Positions 57,538 through 64,000 of a DNA stretch of 64,000 nucleotides are shown here, piece by piece. The notes beneath the pieces were generated by a model. The model was given only the letters and a program-made list of their open reading frames with translations. It did not search any database and was not told the DNA's origin. Source of the stretch: Sphingomonas desiccabilis (GTDB lineage: Bacteria > Pseudomonadota > Alphaproteobacteria > Sphingomonadales > Sphingomonadaceae); NCBI RefSeq assembly GCF_004135605.1, contig NZ_SDPT01000001.1, positions 1,054,001-1,118,000 on the forward strand, given 5' to 3'. Each line of letters begins with the position of its first letter. The first letter of the stretch is position 1. A program made the position numbers and the translations under genes.

Positions 57538-58134
57538 ATGAACCGCCTCGGCTGGTCGATCCTGCTGCTGCTGGTGCTCGCGGGCGGCGCCTTCGCCCTG
57601 ATGCTGTCGCCGGGCACCGCACCGCCGCCGCGCGGTGCGGCAACCGAGCCCGTCGCCGTGCCACCCGCCGCGCGGCCGCGTGCCAACGCCGCCGGCCTCA
57701 TCATCCCCGTCGCCGGCGTCGCGCCCGATCAGCTCGTTGACACTTGGCACCAGAGCCGCGCGGGCGGCGCGCGCGAGCATCAGGCGATCGACATCATGGC
57801 ACCGCGCGGCACGCTCGTGCTCGCCGCCCGCGGGGGCCGCATCGAGAAGCTGTTCGACAGCGCCGCCGGCGGCCACACCATCTACATCCGCACCGCCGAT
57901 GGCGCGCACATCGACTATTACGCGCACCTCGACGCCTATGCCTCCGGCTTGCAGGAGGGGCAGCTGGTGCGCCGGGGGCAGGGGATCGGCACCGTCGGCT
58001 CCACCGGCAACGCCAGCCCGGACGGTCCCCACCTCCATTTCGCAGTGAAGCACATGGCGCCGGCCGAGCGCTGGCACCAGGGGACGCCGCTCAACCCCTA
58101 TCCGCTGCTTGCCGGAACCGGTGGCGGCGGCTAA
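57538..58134 (+). CDS. M23 family peptidase (LytM domain)
   Basis: Membrane-anchored or exported peptidoglycan hydrolase-like protein, 198 residues. MNRLGWSILLLLVLAGGAFALML is a signal anchor. After a Pro/Ala linker, the M23 zinc site is HQAIDIMAPRGT (HxxxD), with HIDYYAHLDAYA and the HLH motif GPHLHFAVKH. It has all M23 zinc ligands, so it may be active on peptidoglycan cross-links; some relatives only activate amidases. Ahead of efp on the same strand. Confidence 0.92.
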   Translation: MNRLGWSILLLLVLAGGAFALMLSPGTAPPPRGAATEPVAVPPAARPRANAAGLIIPVAGVAPDQLVDTWHQSRAGGAREHQAIDIMAPRGTLVLAARGGRIEKLFDSAAGGHTIYIRTADGAHIDYYAHLDAYASGLQEGQLVRRGQGIGTVGSTGNASPDGPHLHFAVKHMAPAERWHQGTPLNPYPLLAGTGGGG

Positions 58135-58203
58135 AGCCGCGCGCATCGTGGCCCGGGCGACTTGCGTCGCCGGCCCTTGGCTCTTTCCACCACAGGTTCC
58201 AGC

Positions 58204-58767
58204 ATGAAGATCAGCGGCGTCGACATCCGTCCCGGCAACATCATCGAATATGAAGGCGGCATCTGGCGTGCGGTGAAGATCCAGCACACCCAGCCTGGCA
58301 AGGGCGGCGCCTACATGCAGGTGGAGCTCAAGAACCTGCGCGACGGCCGCAAGAACAACGTCCGCTTCCGCTCGGCAGAGACGGTGGAGCGCGTGCGCCT
58401 CGACACCAAGGACTTCCAGTTCCTGTACCCGGAAGGCGACATGCTCGTCTTCATGGACAAGGAAACCTATGATCAGGTTTCGCTCCCGCGTGACCTGCTG
58501 GGCGACGCAGCCGCCTTCCTTCAGGACGGCATGGACGTCGTGATGGAGCTCTATGACGAGGAAGCGATCAGCGTCCAGCTGCCCGACACGATCGAAGCCA
58601 CGATCGTCGAGGCGGACGCGGTGGTGAAGGGGCAGACCGCCTCGTCGTCCTACAAGCCGGCCGTGCTGGACAATGGCGTGCGCGTGATGGTGCCGCCGCA
58701 CATCGCCAGCGGAACCCGCATCGTGGTTGACGTGTACGAGCAGACGTACGTCCGCCGCGCGGACTGA
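58204..58767 (+). CDS. efp: Elongation factor P
   Basis: Rescues ribosomes stalled at proline runs. 187 residues, three beta-barrel domains. Start [19 protein letters not shown]; the tip lysine that is modified in many bacteria is Lys33 in [12 protein letters not shown]. Domain III has [45 protein letters not shown]. The gene order M23-efp-exported protein-suhB is on one strand with short gaps. Confidence 0.97.
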   Translation: MKISGVDIRPGNIIEYEGGIWRAVKIQHTQPGKGGAYMQVELKNLRDGRKNNVRFRSAETVERVRLDTKDFQFLYPEGDMLVFMDKETYDQVSLPRDLLGDAAAFLQDGMDVVMELYDEEAISVQLPDTIEATIVEADAVVKGQTASSSYKPAVLDNGVRVMVPPHIASGTRIVVDVYEQTYVRRAD

Positions 58768-58785
58768 GCAACGAGAGTAACGCGT

Positions 58786-59193
58786 ATGAAGCTTCTCCTC
58801 CCCCTCGCGGCTGCGGCCGCCCTGGTCCTCAGCCCCGGCGCCTCGGCGCAGAAGGCGAAGAGCGGTGCTGCCAAGCCCGCGGCAGCCAAGCCCGCGGCCG
58901 GGCAACCCTCCCGCGAGGAGGTGGAGAATGCTTCCCGGACGCTTGCCGCGATGATCGGCGGGCTCCAGTCGGACAAGGTGCCCGAACAGGTGAAGAGCGC
59001 GCTGTTCGCCTGCATCTATCGTGCGCCGCTGGCCGAGATCAGCCTGCGCACCACGCAGATGCTCAATCAGAACAAGGACAAGCTGAACGCGTCCAACACG
59101 ACCGATCGCCTCTCGGCGGTCGCGGCCGTGTGCGGCGTGCGTGAAGCGCCCCCGGGCGCCGCGCCGGCTGCCAAGAAGCCCCAGGGACGCTAA
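58786..59193 (+). CDS. Exported protein between efp and suhB
   Basis: Unrecognised exported protein, 135 residues. MKLLLPLAAAAALVLSPGASA is a Sec signal peptide; then a Lys/Ala/Pro linker (KAKSGAAKPAAAKPAAG) and a helical domain with two cysteines (SALFACIYRAPL and AAVCGVREAP). It sits 19 bp after efp and 5 bp before the phosphatase, so it is in the same operon. Such a gene is found at this spot in related genomes. Confidence 0.8.
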   Translation: MKLLLPLAAAAALVLSPGASAQKAKSGAAKPAAAKPAAGQPSREEVENASRTLAAMIGGLQSDKVPEQVKSALFACIYRAPLAEISLRTTQMLNQNKDKLNASNTTDRLSAVAAVCGVREAPPGAAPAAKKPQGR

Positions 59194-59198
59194 ATATC

Positions 59199-60014
59199 AT
59201 GGTTGCACATTCCGGCCTCTTCACGGTGATGGAGCGCGCCGCGCGCAAGGCGGGCCCCCGCCTGCGCCGCGACTTCGGCGAGGTCCAGCACCTCCAGGTC
59301 AGCCGCAAGGGCCCGGCCGACTTCGTGTCGATCGCCGACAAGCGCGCCGAACAGACGCTGGTCGAGGAATTGCGCAAGGCACGTCCCGACTGGGGCTTCC
59401 TGTTGGAAGAAGGCGGCAAGATCGAGGGCGACCCGACCAAGCCGCGCTGGATCATCGATCCGCTCGACGGCACCAGCAACTTCCTGCACGGCATCCCGCA
59501 CTTCGCGATCTCGATCGCGGTCGAGGAGCCGAACGGCGCCGGCGGCCAGCCCGAGATCACCACCGCGCTCGTCTATCAGCCGATCACGGACGAGAGCTTC
59601 TGGGCCGAGAAGGGCCGTGGCGCCTGGCACCAGGATCAGCGGCTGCGCGTCTCGGCACGCCGCGACCTGACCGAATCGCTGATCGCGACCGGCATTCCGT
59701 TCATGGGCCATGGCAATTTCGCCGAGTGGAGCCGCATCTTCGGTGCGGTCGCACCCGAAGTCGCCGGCATCCGCCGCTTCGGTTCCGCCGCGCTCGACCT
59801 GGCCTGGGTCGCCGCGGGCCGTTTCGACGGCTATTGGGAATCGGGTCTCCAGCCCTGGGACATCGCCGCCGGCATTCTGCTGGTGCGCGAGGCCGGTGGC
59901 TTCGTCACCGACTTCAAGGGCGCCGACCGCGCCTACATCAAGCGCGAAGTGCTGGCGGCGAACGACGCGCTGCACTCGCGCCTTCACAAGCTGGTCGCCG
60001 GCGCGCTGCGCTGA
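59199..60014 (+). CDS. suhB: Inositol monophosphatase family (SuhB-like)
   Basis: Magnesium-dependent phosphatase, 271 residues. Metal residues appear in LLEEGG (Glu70-71), WIIDPLDGTSNFLHGIP (Asp87, Asp90) and WESGLQPWDIAAGILLVREAGG (Asp in WDIAAG). FFVARKG-like ADFVSIADKRAE lies at the N-terminus. SuhB also affects ribosomal RNA folding in E. coli; whether that applies here is not known. Last gene of the efp run, before nuo. Confidence 0.94.
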   Translation: MVAHSGLFTVMERAARKAGPRLRRDFGEVQHLQVSRKGPADFVSIADKRAEQTLVEELRKARPDWGFLLEEGGKIEGDPTKPRWIIDPLDGTSNFLHGIPHFAISIAVEEPNGAGGQPEITTALVYQPITDESFWAEKGRGAWHQDQRLRVSARRDLTESLIATGIPFMGHGNFAEWSRIFGAVAPEVAGIRRFGSAALDLAWVAAGRFDGYWESGLQPWDIAAGILLVREAGGFVTDFKGADRAYIKREVLAANDALHSRLHKLVAGALR

Positions 60015-60244
60015 TCCGGGCAGGGCGGGGTGCCTGGCGCGCGCCGCCCTCCGCACCGGCGTCGTCCCCGTTAGCCCAACGGGACGAGTCGCGCCCGCGC
60101 GGTCCCTCCGGCGACCCGCTGCGCCCGCGGGCCGGCCTTCGAACTCCCGGAGTTTGCGCTAGGTTAGTCGGTCCGCACTGCGGGCCGGCTCGCGGGCGTT
60201 TGCGCGCGCCTGATGCGGCTGTGCCAGTCGACACCAGAGCCTAA

Positions 60245-60260
60245 TTGCGAGCGATTCTCA
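60245..60260. promoter_or_regulatory. Weak Fur/Irr-like half site before nuoA
   Basis: TTGCGAGCGATTCTCA resembles the left half of the alphaproteobacterial Fur/Irr site, but the right half does not fit. The 313-bp gap 60015-60327 also holds small palindromes (CGTCCCCGTT / AACGGGACG) and is the likely nuo promoter region. Low confidence. Confidence 0.2.
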
Positions 60261-60327
60261 AGGGGTTTGCGCCTTGATGCCTCCGGGTCATGCGCCTAGA
60301 AGCCCCTCAGCATTCCGCAACCGCGAG

Positions 60328-60708
60328 ATGACCTTGGTCGACCTATCGCAATATCTGCCGATCCTGATTTTCCTTGGGATCGCGCTTCTCCTGTCCGGTG
60401 CCTTCGTGGCGCTGCCGATCCTCGTGTCGCGCCTCACCGGCGCGGACAAGCCCAATGCCGAGAAGCTCTCGGAATATGAATGCGGTTTCCCCGCGTTCGA
60501 GGACTCGCGCAGCCAGTATGACGTCCGCTTTTATCTGGTGGCGATCCTCTTCATCGTCTTCGATCTGGAGGCGGCGTTCCTATATCCCTGGGCAGTGTCG
60601 GTGTTCGACCTCGGTTGGACGGCATGGATCTCCATGATGATCTTCATCGGCGAACTGGCGCTGGGCCTCGTGTACGCGTGGAAGATGGGAGCGTTGGATT
60701 GGGAGTAG
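60328..60708 (+). CDS. nuoA: NADH-quinone oxidoreductase subunit A
   Basis: Small membrane subunit of complex I, 126 residues, three membrane helices (about 9-30, 67-87, 92-113). Start [17 protein letters not shown] at 60328. The loop after helix one has [42 protein letters not shown], whose Cys lies near the quinone site. The end ALDWE overlaps nuoB by 10 bases. First gene of the complex I operon. Confidence 0.97.
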   Translation: MTLVDLSQYLPILIFLGIALLLSGAFVALPILVSRLTGADKPNAEKLSEYECGFPAFEDSRSQYDVRFYLVAILFIVFDLEAAFLYPWAVSVFDLGWTAWISMMIFIGELALGLVYAWKMGALDWE

Positions 60709-61271
60709 AACTGAACCCGTCGCCTGCCGCTTTCGGCGAGCAGAACGCCCTGGCCCCCGGCGCGCACGTCGCGCCGGACCAGCGCTTCTTCGACGACCTG
60801 AACGGCGAGCTGACCGACAAGGGCTTCCTTGTCACCTCGACCGAAGACCTGTTCCATTGGGCCCGTACCGGCAGCCTGTGGTGGATGACCTTTGGCCTCG
60901 CCTGCTGCGCGGTCGAAATGATCCACGTCAACATGCCGCGCTATGACATGGAGCGCTTCGGTGCGGCCCCTCGCGCGTCCCCGCGCCAGTCGGACGTGAT
61001 GATCGTCGCGGGCACCTTGTGCAACAAGATGGCCCCGGCGCTGCGTCGCGTGTACGACCAGATGTCGGAGCCGAAGTACGTGATCTCGATGGGGTCGTGC
61101 GCCAACGGCGGCGGCTATTATCACTATAGCTACAGCGTCGTGCGCGGCTGCGACCGCGTGGTGCCCGTGGACATCTATGTCCCCGGCTGCCCGCCGACCG
61201 CCGAGGCGCTGCTCTACGGCGTCATGCAGCTGCAGCGGAAGATCCGTCGCTCGGGGAGCATCGAACGGTGA
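60699..61271 (+). CDS. nuoB: NADH-quinone oxidoreductase subunit B
   Basis: 190 residues; ligates the N2 4Fe-4S cluster near the quinone. Cysteines appear as GLACCAVEM (two), [23 protein letters not shown] and PGCPPT. No ATG suits the N-terminus, so the TTG at 60699 is used ([15 protein letters not shown]). The TAG stop of nuoA lies within its first codons. GTGA joins it to nuoC. Confidence 0.95.
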   Translation: MGVELNPSPAAFGEQNALAPGAHVAPDQRFFDDLNGELTDKGFLVTSTEDLFHWARTGSLWWMTFGLACCAVEMIHVNMPRYDMERFGAAPRASPRQSDVMIVAGTLCNKMAPALRRVYDQMSEPKYVISMGSCANGGGYYHYSYSVVRGCDRVVPVDIYVPGCPPTAEALLYGVMQLQRKIRRSGSIER

Positions 61272-62125
61272 GGGCGCCCGCACCTGCCTATGCCGCCAAC
61301 GACGGCGTCATCGAGACGGCGACCGCCGCCCTCGGCGCGGCGCTGCTCGAGGCGCAGGATCTCGTCGGCGAAGTGACGCTGCTGGTCGAGCGCGACCAGC
61401 TCGTGCCGGCGATGATCGCGCTGCGCGACACGCCCGGCCTCGAGTACCAGCAGCTGATGGAAATCGCCGGCGTCGACTATCCGTCGCGCGTCGAGCGCTT
61501 CGACGTCTGCTACCACCTGCTCTCGGTCACCCGGAATCACCGCATCCGCGTGCGCGTGCGCACCGACGAGGTGCAGCCGGTGCCGTCGGTCACCGGCATC
61601 TGGCCGGTTGCCGGCTGGCTGGAGCGCGAGACGTTCGACATGTACGGCGTGATCTTCGAGGGGAACCTCGACCTGCGCCGCATCCTGACGGACTATGGCT
61701 TCCGCGGCCATCCGCAGCGCAAGGACTTCCCGCTCTCCGGCTTTGCCGAGGTGCGCTATTCGGAAGAGGCCAAGCGCGTGGTCTATGAGCCGGTGAAGCT
61801 GGCGCAGGATTTCCGCAGCTTCGACTTCATGAGCCCATGGGAAGGCGCCGAATACGTCCTCCCGGGTGACGAGAAGGCGACCCCGTCGGGCGAGCACAAG
61901 GCGGCGCTGCCGCAGGCCAAGGGTGCGCCCTCGCCGGTGACGGCCGAGCAGGTGCGCCGCGCCGACGACGACAAAAAGGATTCGCCGCCGAACGCGCCGG
62001 AGACGAAGGTCACCGAGTCTCCCGCGCAGACTGGCGCCGGCAAGTCCGATCCGGGCAACAAGCCCGAGGAAAAGCCCAAGGATCCGGATGTCATTCCGTC
62101 CAAGGGTGAGGGGCAGAACCAGTAA
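61268..62125 (+). CDS. nuoC: NADH-quinone oxidoreductase subunit C with extended tail
   Basis: 285 residues from a GTG overlapping the nuoB stop (GTGA). The conserved part (1 to about 200) has [76 protein letters not shown]. After [14 protein letters not shown] there is an unusual 80-residue Lys/Glu/Pro/Ala-rich tail ([20 protein letters not shown]), which looks disordered. nuoC and nuoD are separate genes here. TAATG joins it to nuoD. Confidence 0.95.
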   Translation: MRAPAPAYAANDGVIETATAALGAALLEAQDLVGEVTLLVERDQLVPAMIALRDTPGLEYQQLMEIAGVDYPSRVERFDVCYHLLSVTRNHRIRVRVRTDEVQPVPSVTGIWPVAGWLERETFDMYGVIFEGNLDLRRILTDYGFRGHPQRKDFPLSGFAEVRYSEEAKRVVYEPVKLAQDFRSFDFMSPWEGAEYVLPGDEKATPSGEHKAALPQAKGAPSPVTAEQVRRADDDKKDSPPNAPETKVTESPAQTGAGKSDPGNKPEEKPKDPDVIPSKGEGQNQ

Positions 62126-63357
62126 TGGCTGAGTATCTCGACCAGCTCGAGCATCGCGCCGACGATCACACGTCGGCCGGCGATGTCGAGATCCAGAACT
62201 ACACGATCAACTTCGGCCCCCAGCATCCGGCCGCGCACGGCGTGCTGCGTCTGGTGATGGAGCTCGACGGCGAGATCGTCGAGCGGGTGGACCCGCACGT
62301 CGGGCTGCTGCATCGCGGGACTGAGAAGTTCATCGAGTACAAGACCTACCTGCAGTCGATCCCGTACTTCGACCGGCTCGATTACTGCTCGCCGATGTGC
62401 ATGGAGCACAGCTATGTGCTCGCCATCGAGAAGCTGCTCGACCTCGAAGTGCCGCTGCGCGCGCAGTACCTCCGCGTGTTCTTCGCGGAGCTGACTCGCA
62501 TCAAGAACCACATGCTGAACCTCGGTTCGCACATCATGGACGTGGGCGCGATGACGCCCAACCTGTGGCTGTTCGAGCTGCGCGAAGACTGCATGAACTT
62601 CTATGAGCGGGCCTCGGGCGCGCGTATGCATGCGAACTATTTCCGCCCGGGCGGCGTCCGCCAGGACGTGCCGCTGAAGCTGCTGACCGACATCGCCGAG
62701 TGGCTCGACACCCGCCTGCCGCGCCTGTTCGAGGATGCGATCAGCCTGGTGGCCGAAAACCGCATCTTCAAGCAGCGCAACGTCGACATCGCGATCGTCA
62801 GCCGCGAGGATGCGCTCAAGTGGGGCTTCTCCGGCCCGATGATCCGCGCCGCCGGCCTGCCATGGGATCTGCGCAAGTCGCAGCCGTACGACGTCTATGC
62901 GCGCATGAACTTCGACGTGCCGGTCGGCACGCGGGGCGACTGCTACGACCGGTTCATGGTCCGCGTGGAGGAGGTGCGCCAGTCGGCGCGCATCATGAAG
63001 CAGTGCCTTGCCGAAATGCCGGAAGGGCCCACGCTCAGCCTCGACCGCAAGGTCGCGCCGCCCAAGCGTGGCGAGATGAAGCGCTCGATGGAAGCGCTCA
63101 TCCACCACTTCAAATATTTCACCGAGGGCTTCCACGTGCCCGCCGGCGAAGTCTATGTCGCGACCGAGAGCCCCAAGGGCGAGTTCGGCGTGTATCTGGT
63201 CTCCGACGGCACCAACAAGCCGTACCGGTGCAAGATCCGCCCGACCGCGTTCAGCCACCTCCAGGCGATGGACTTCATGTCGAAGGGGCACATGCTCGCC
63301 GACACGACCGCCATCCTGGGCGCGATGGACATTGTTTTTGGTGAATGTGACCGCTGA
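62125..63357 (+). CDS. nuoD: NADH-quinone oxidoreductase subunit D
   Basis: 49-kDa subunit that forms the quinone chamber with NuoB. 410 residues. [50 protein letters not shown] at the start, [79 protein letters not shown], and the end DIVFGECDR. Sequence reads like a normal complex I 49-kDa subunit. TGATG joins it to nuoE. Confidence 0.98.
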   Translation: MAEYLDQLEHRADDHTSAGDVEIQNYTINFGPQHPAAHGVLRLVMELDGEIVERVDPHVGLLHRGTEKFIEYKTYLQSIPYFDRLDYCSPMCMEHSYVLAIEKLLDLEVPLRAQYLRVFFAELTRIKNHMLNLGSHIMDVGAMTPNLWLFELREDCMNFYERASGARMHANYFRPGGVRQDVPLKLLTDIAEWLDTRLPRLFEDAISLVAENRIFKQRNVDIAIVSREDALKWGFSGPMIRAAGLPWDLRKSQPYDVYARMNFDVPVGTRGDCYDRFMVRVEEVRQSARIMKQCLAEMPEGPTLSLDRKVAPPKRGEMKRSMEALIHHFKYFTEGFHVPAGEVYVATESPKGEFGVYLVSDGTNKPYRCKIRPTAFSHLQAMDFMSKGHMLADTTAILGAMDIVFGECDR

Positions 63358-64000
63358 TGGCTGACGCACCCCATATCCCGGACGAGGCGGAGACCCGCGC
63401 ACGCTGGGGCAACTTCGCGTGGAACGAGAAGAACGCCGAAAAGGCGCGCGAGATCCTGTCGCGCTATCCGGCGGGCCGCGAGCAGTCGGCCTCGATCCCG
63501 TTCCTCGACCTCGCCCAGCGCCAGGTCGGGGAGGAGACGAACACCCAGGGCTGGCTGCCGGTCCCGGTGATCGAGTTCGTCGCGCGCGAGATCGGCGTCG
63601 CCTATATCCGCGTGTTCGAGGTCGCGACCTTCTACACGATGTTCAACCTGGCGCCGGTCGGCCGCTATCACGTACAGGTCTGCGGCACGACGCCGTGCAT
63701 GCTGCGCGGCTCGGACGACGTGCTCGCGGCCTGCAAGAACCGCGGCCTCGCCAAGGGCAAGACCACGCCGGACGGGCTGTTCACGCTGACCGAGGTCGAG
63801 TGCCTGGGCACCTGCGCCAACGCGCCGATGGCCCAGATCAACGACGATAACTTCGAAGATCTCGACTACGACAAGACCGTCGCGATCCTGGACGCGCTGG
63901 CGCGGGGCGAAACCCCGAAGCCGGGTCCGCAGATCGAGCGTCAGGCGAGCGCGCCGGAAGGCGGTCCGACCACGCTTCAGGCGATGGTGGGCGAGAACCA
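63357..64000 (+). CDS. nuoE: NADH-quinone oxidoreductase subunit E (partial at window end)
   Basis: 24-kDa subunit with a 2Fe-2S cluster. The ATG at 63357 overlaps the nuoD stop (TGATG). The thioredoxin-like domain carries the four cluster cysteines Cys109, Cys114, Cys149 and Cys153 (VQVCGTTPCMLRG and EVECLGTCANAP). About 214 codons are visible with no stop; the end lies past the window, normal length being about 220-230. nuoF would be expected next. Confidence 0.95.
   Translation, partial: MADAPHIPDEAETRARWGNFAWNEKNAEKAREILSRYPAGREQSASIPFLDLAQRQVGEETNTQGWLPVPVIEFVAREIGVAYIRVFEVATFYTMFNLAPVGRYHVQVCGTTPCMLRGSDDVLAACKNRGLAKGKTTPDGLFTLTEVECLGTCANAPMAQINDDNFEDLDYDKTVAILDALARGETPKPGPQIERQASAPEGGPTTLQAMVGEN

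Overview
The window is GC-rich, densely coded chromosomal DNA from an alphaproteobacterium, most probably a member of the Sphingomonadales (Sphingomonas-like). Reasons: two TonB-dependent receptors, a zapA - 6S RNA - 5-FCL arrangement, a tkt-gap-pgk-aldolase-thiE cluster, a 'vgr related' HExxH protein, DUF2842/DUF3297/LapA-type small proteins, and a nuoA-nuoB-nuoC-nuoD-nuoE run with separate nuoC and nuoD. There is no prophage, insertion sequence, transposase or CRISPR array; nearly everything is core metabolism or envelope function.

Layout. 1-7.4 kb (mostly minus): trpA (cut by the window edge), trpB, trpF, pyrF, a LapA-type membrane protein, an endonuclease/phosphatase-fold enzyme and an OmpR-type two-component pair. 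7.5-17 kb: secreted EF-hand protein, YfcG-type glutathione transferase, an aminoglycoside-phosphotransferase-fold kinase, TesB thioesterase facing an acyl-CoA ligase, an MFS exporter, a VOC protein and an XpaC-like/TelA pair. 17-23.7 kb: HExxH lipoprotein-like protein, typA with a clear terminator, a small winged-helix regulator with a membrane protein and a palindromic operator, and a LytS/LytTR pair. 23.8-36 kb: TonB receptor, ligA, class I fumarase, an SDR, threonine aldolase, ferredoxin-NADP reductase, uvrB. 36-46 kb: DUF2490, DUF885 peptidase-like lipoprotein, a second TonB receptor lying between a broken HAD gene end and the intact HAD gene, two tandem paralogous lipoproteins, a structured small transcript with a perfect Shine-Dalgarno sequence, an AI-2E-type permease. 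46-48.2 kb: two tandem tRNA-Asp genes, DUF2842, 5-FCL, 6S RNA, zapA. 48.2-57 kb: tkt, gap, MOSC, pgk, class I aldolase, thiE, with DUF72 and a vgr-like pair on the other strand. 57.5-64 kb: M23 peptidase, efp, suhB-type phosphatase and the start of the complex I operon (nuoE is cut by the window edge).

How it works together: the tkt/gap/pgk/aldolase block supplies the lower glycolytic/gluconeogenic and pentose-phosphate steps; fumarase and complex I feed respiration; trp and pyrF are biosynthetic. Many neighbours are translationally coupled through ATGA, GTGA, TTGA or TGATG overlaps, and several genes start at TTG or GTG.

The unexplained structure is mostly non-coding: two families of about 85-100 bp intergenic inverted-repeat elements (A and B) scattered after gene ends, an independent inverted-repeat element at 32.4 kb, duplicated tRNA-Asp transcription units, and the structured 18-codon transcript at 44.5 kb, which is the best candidate for something undescribed.
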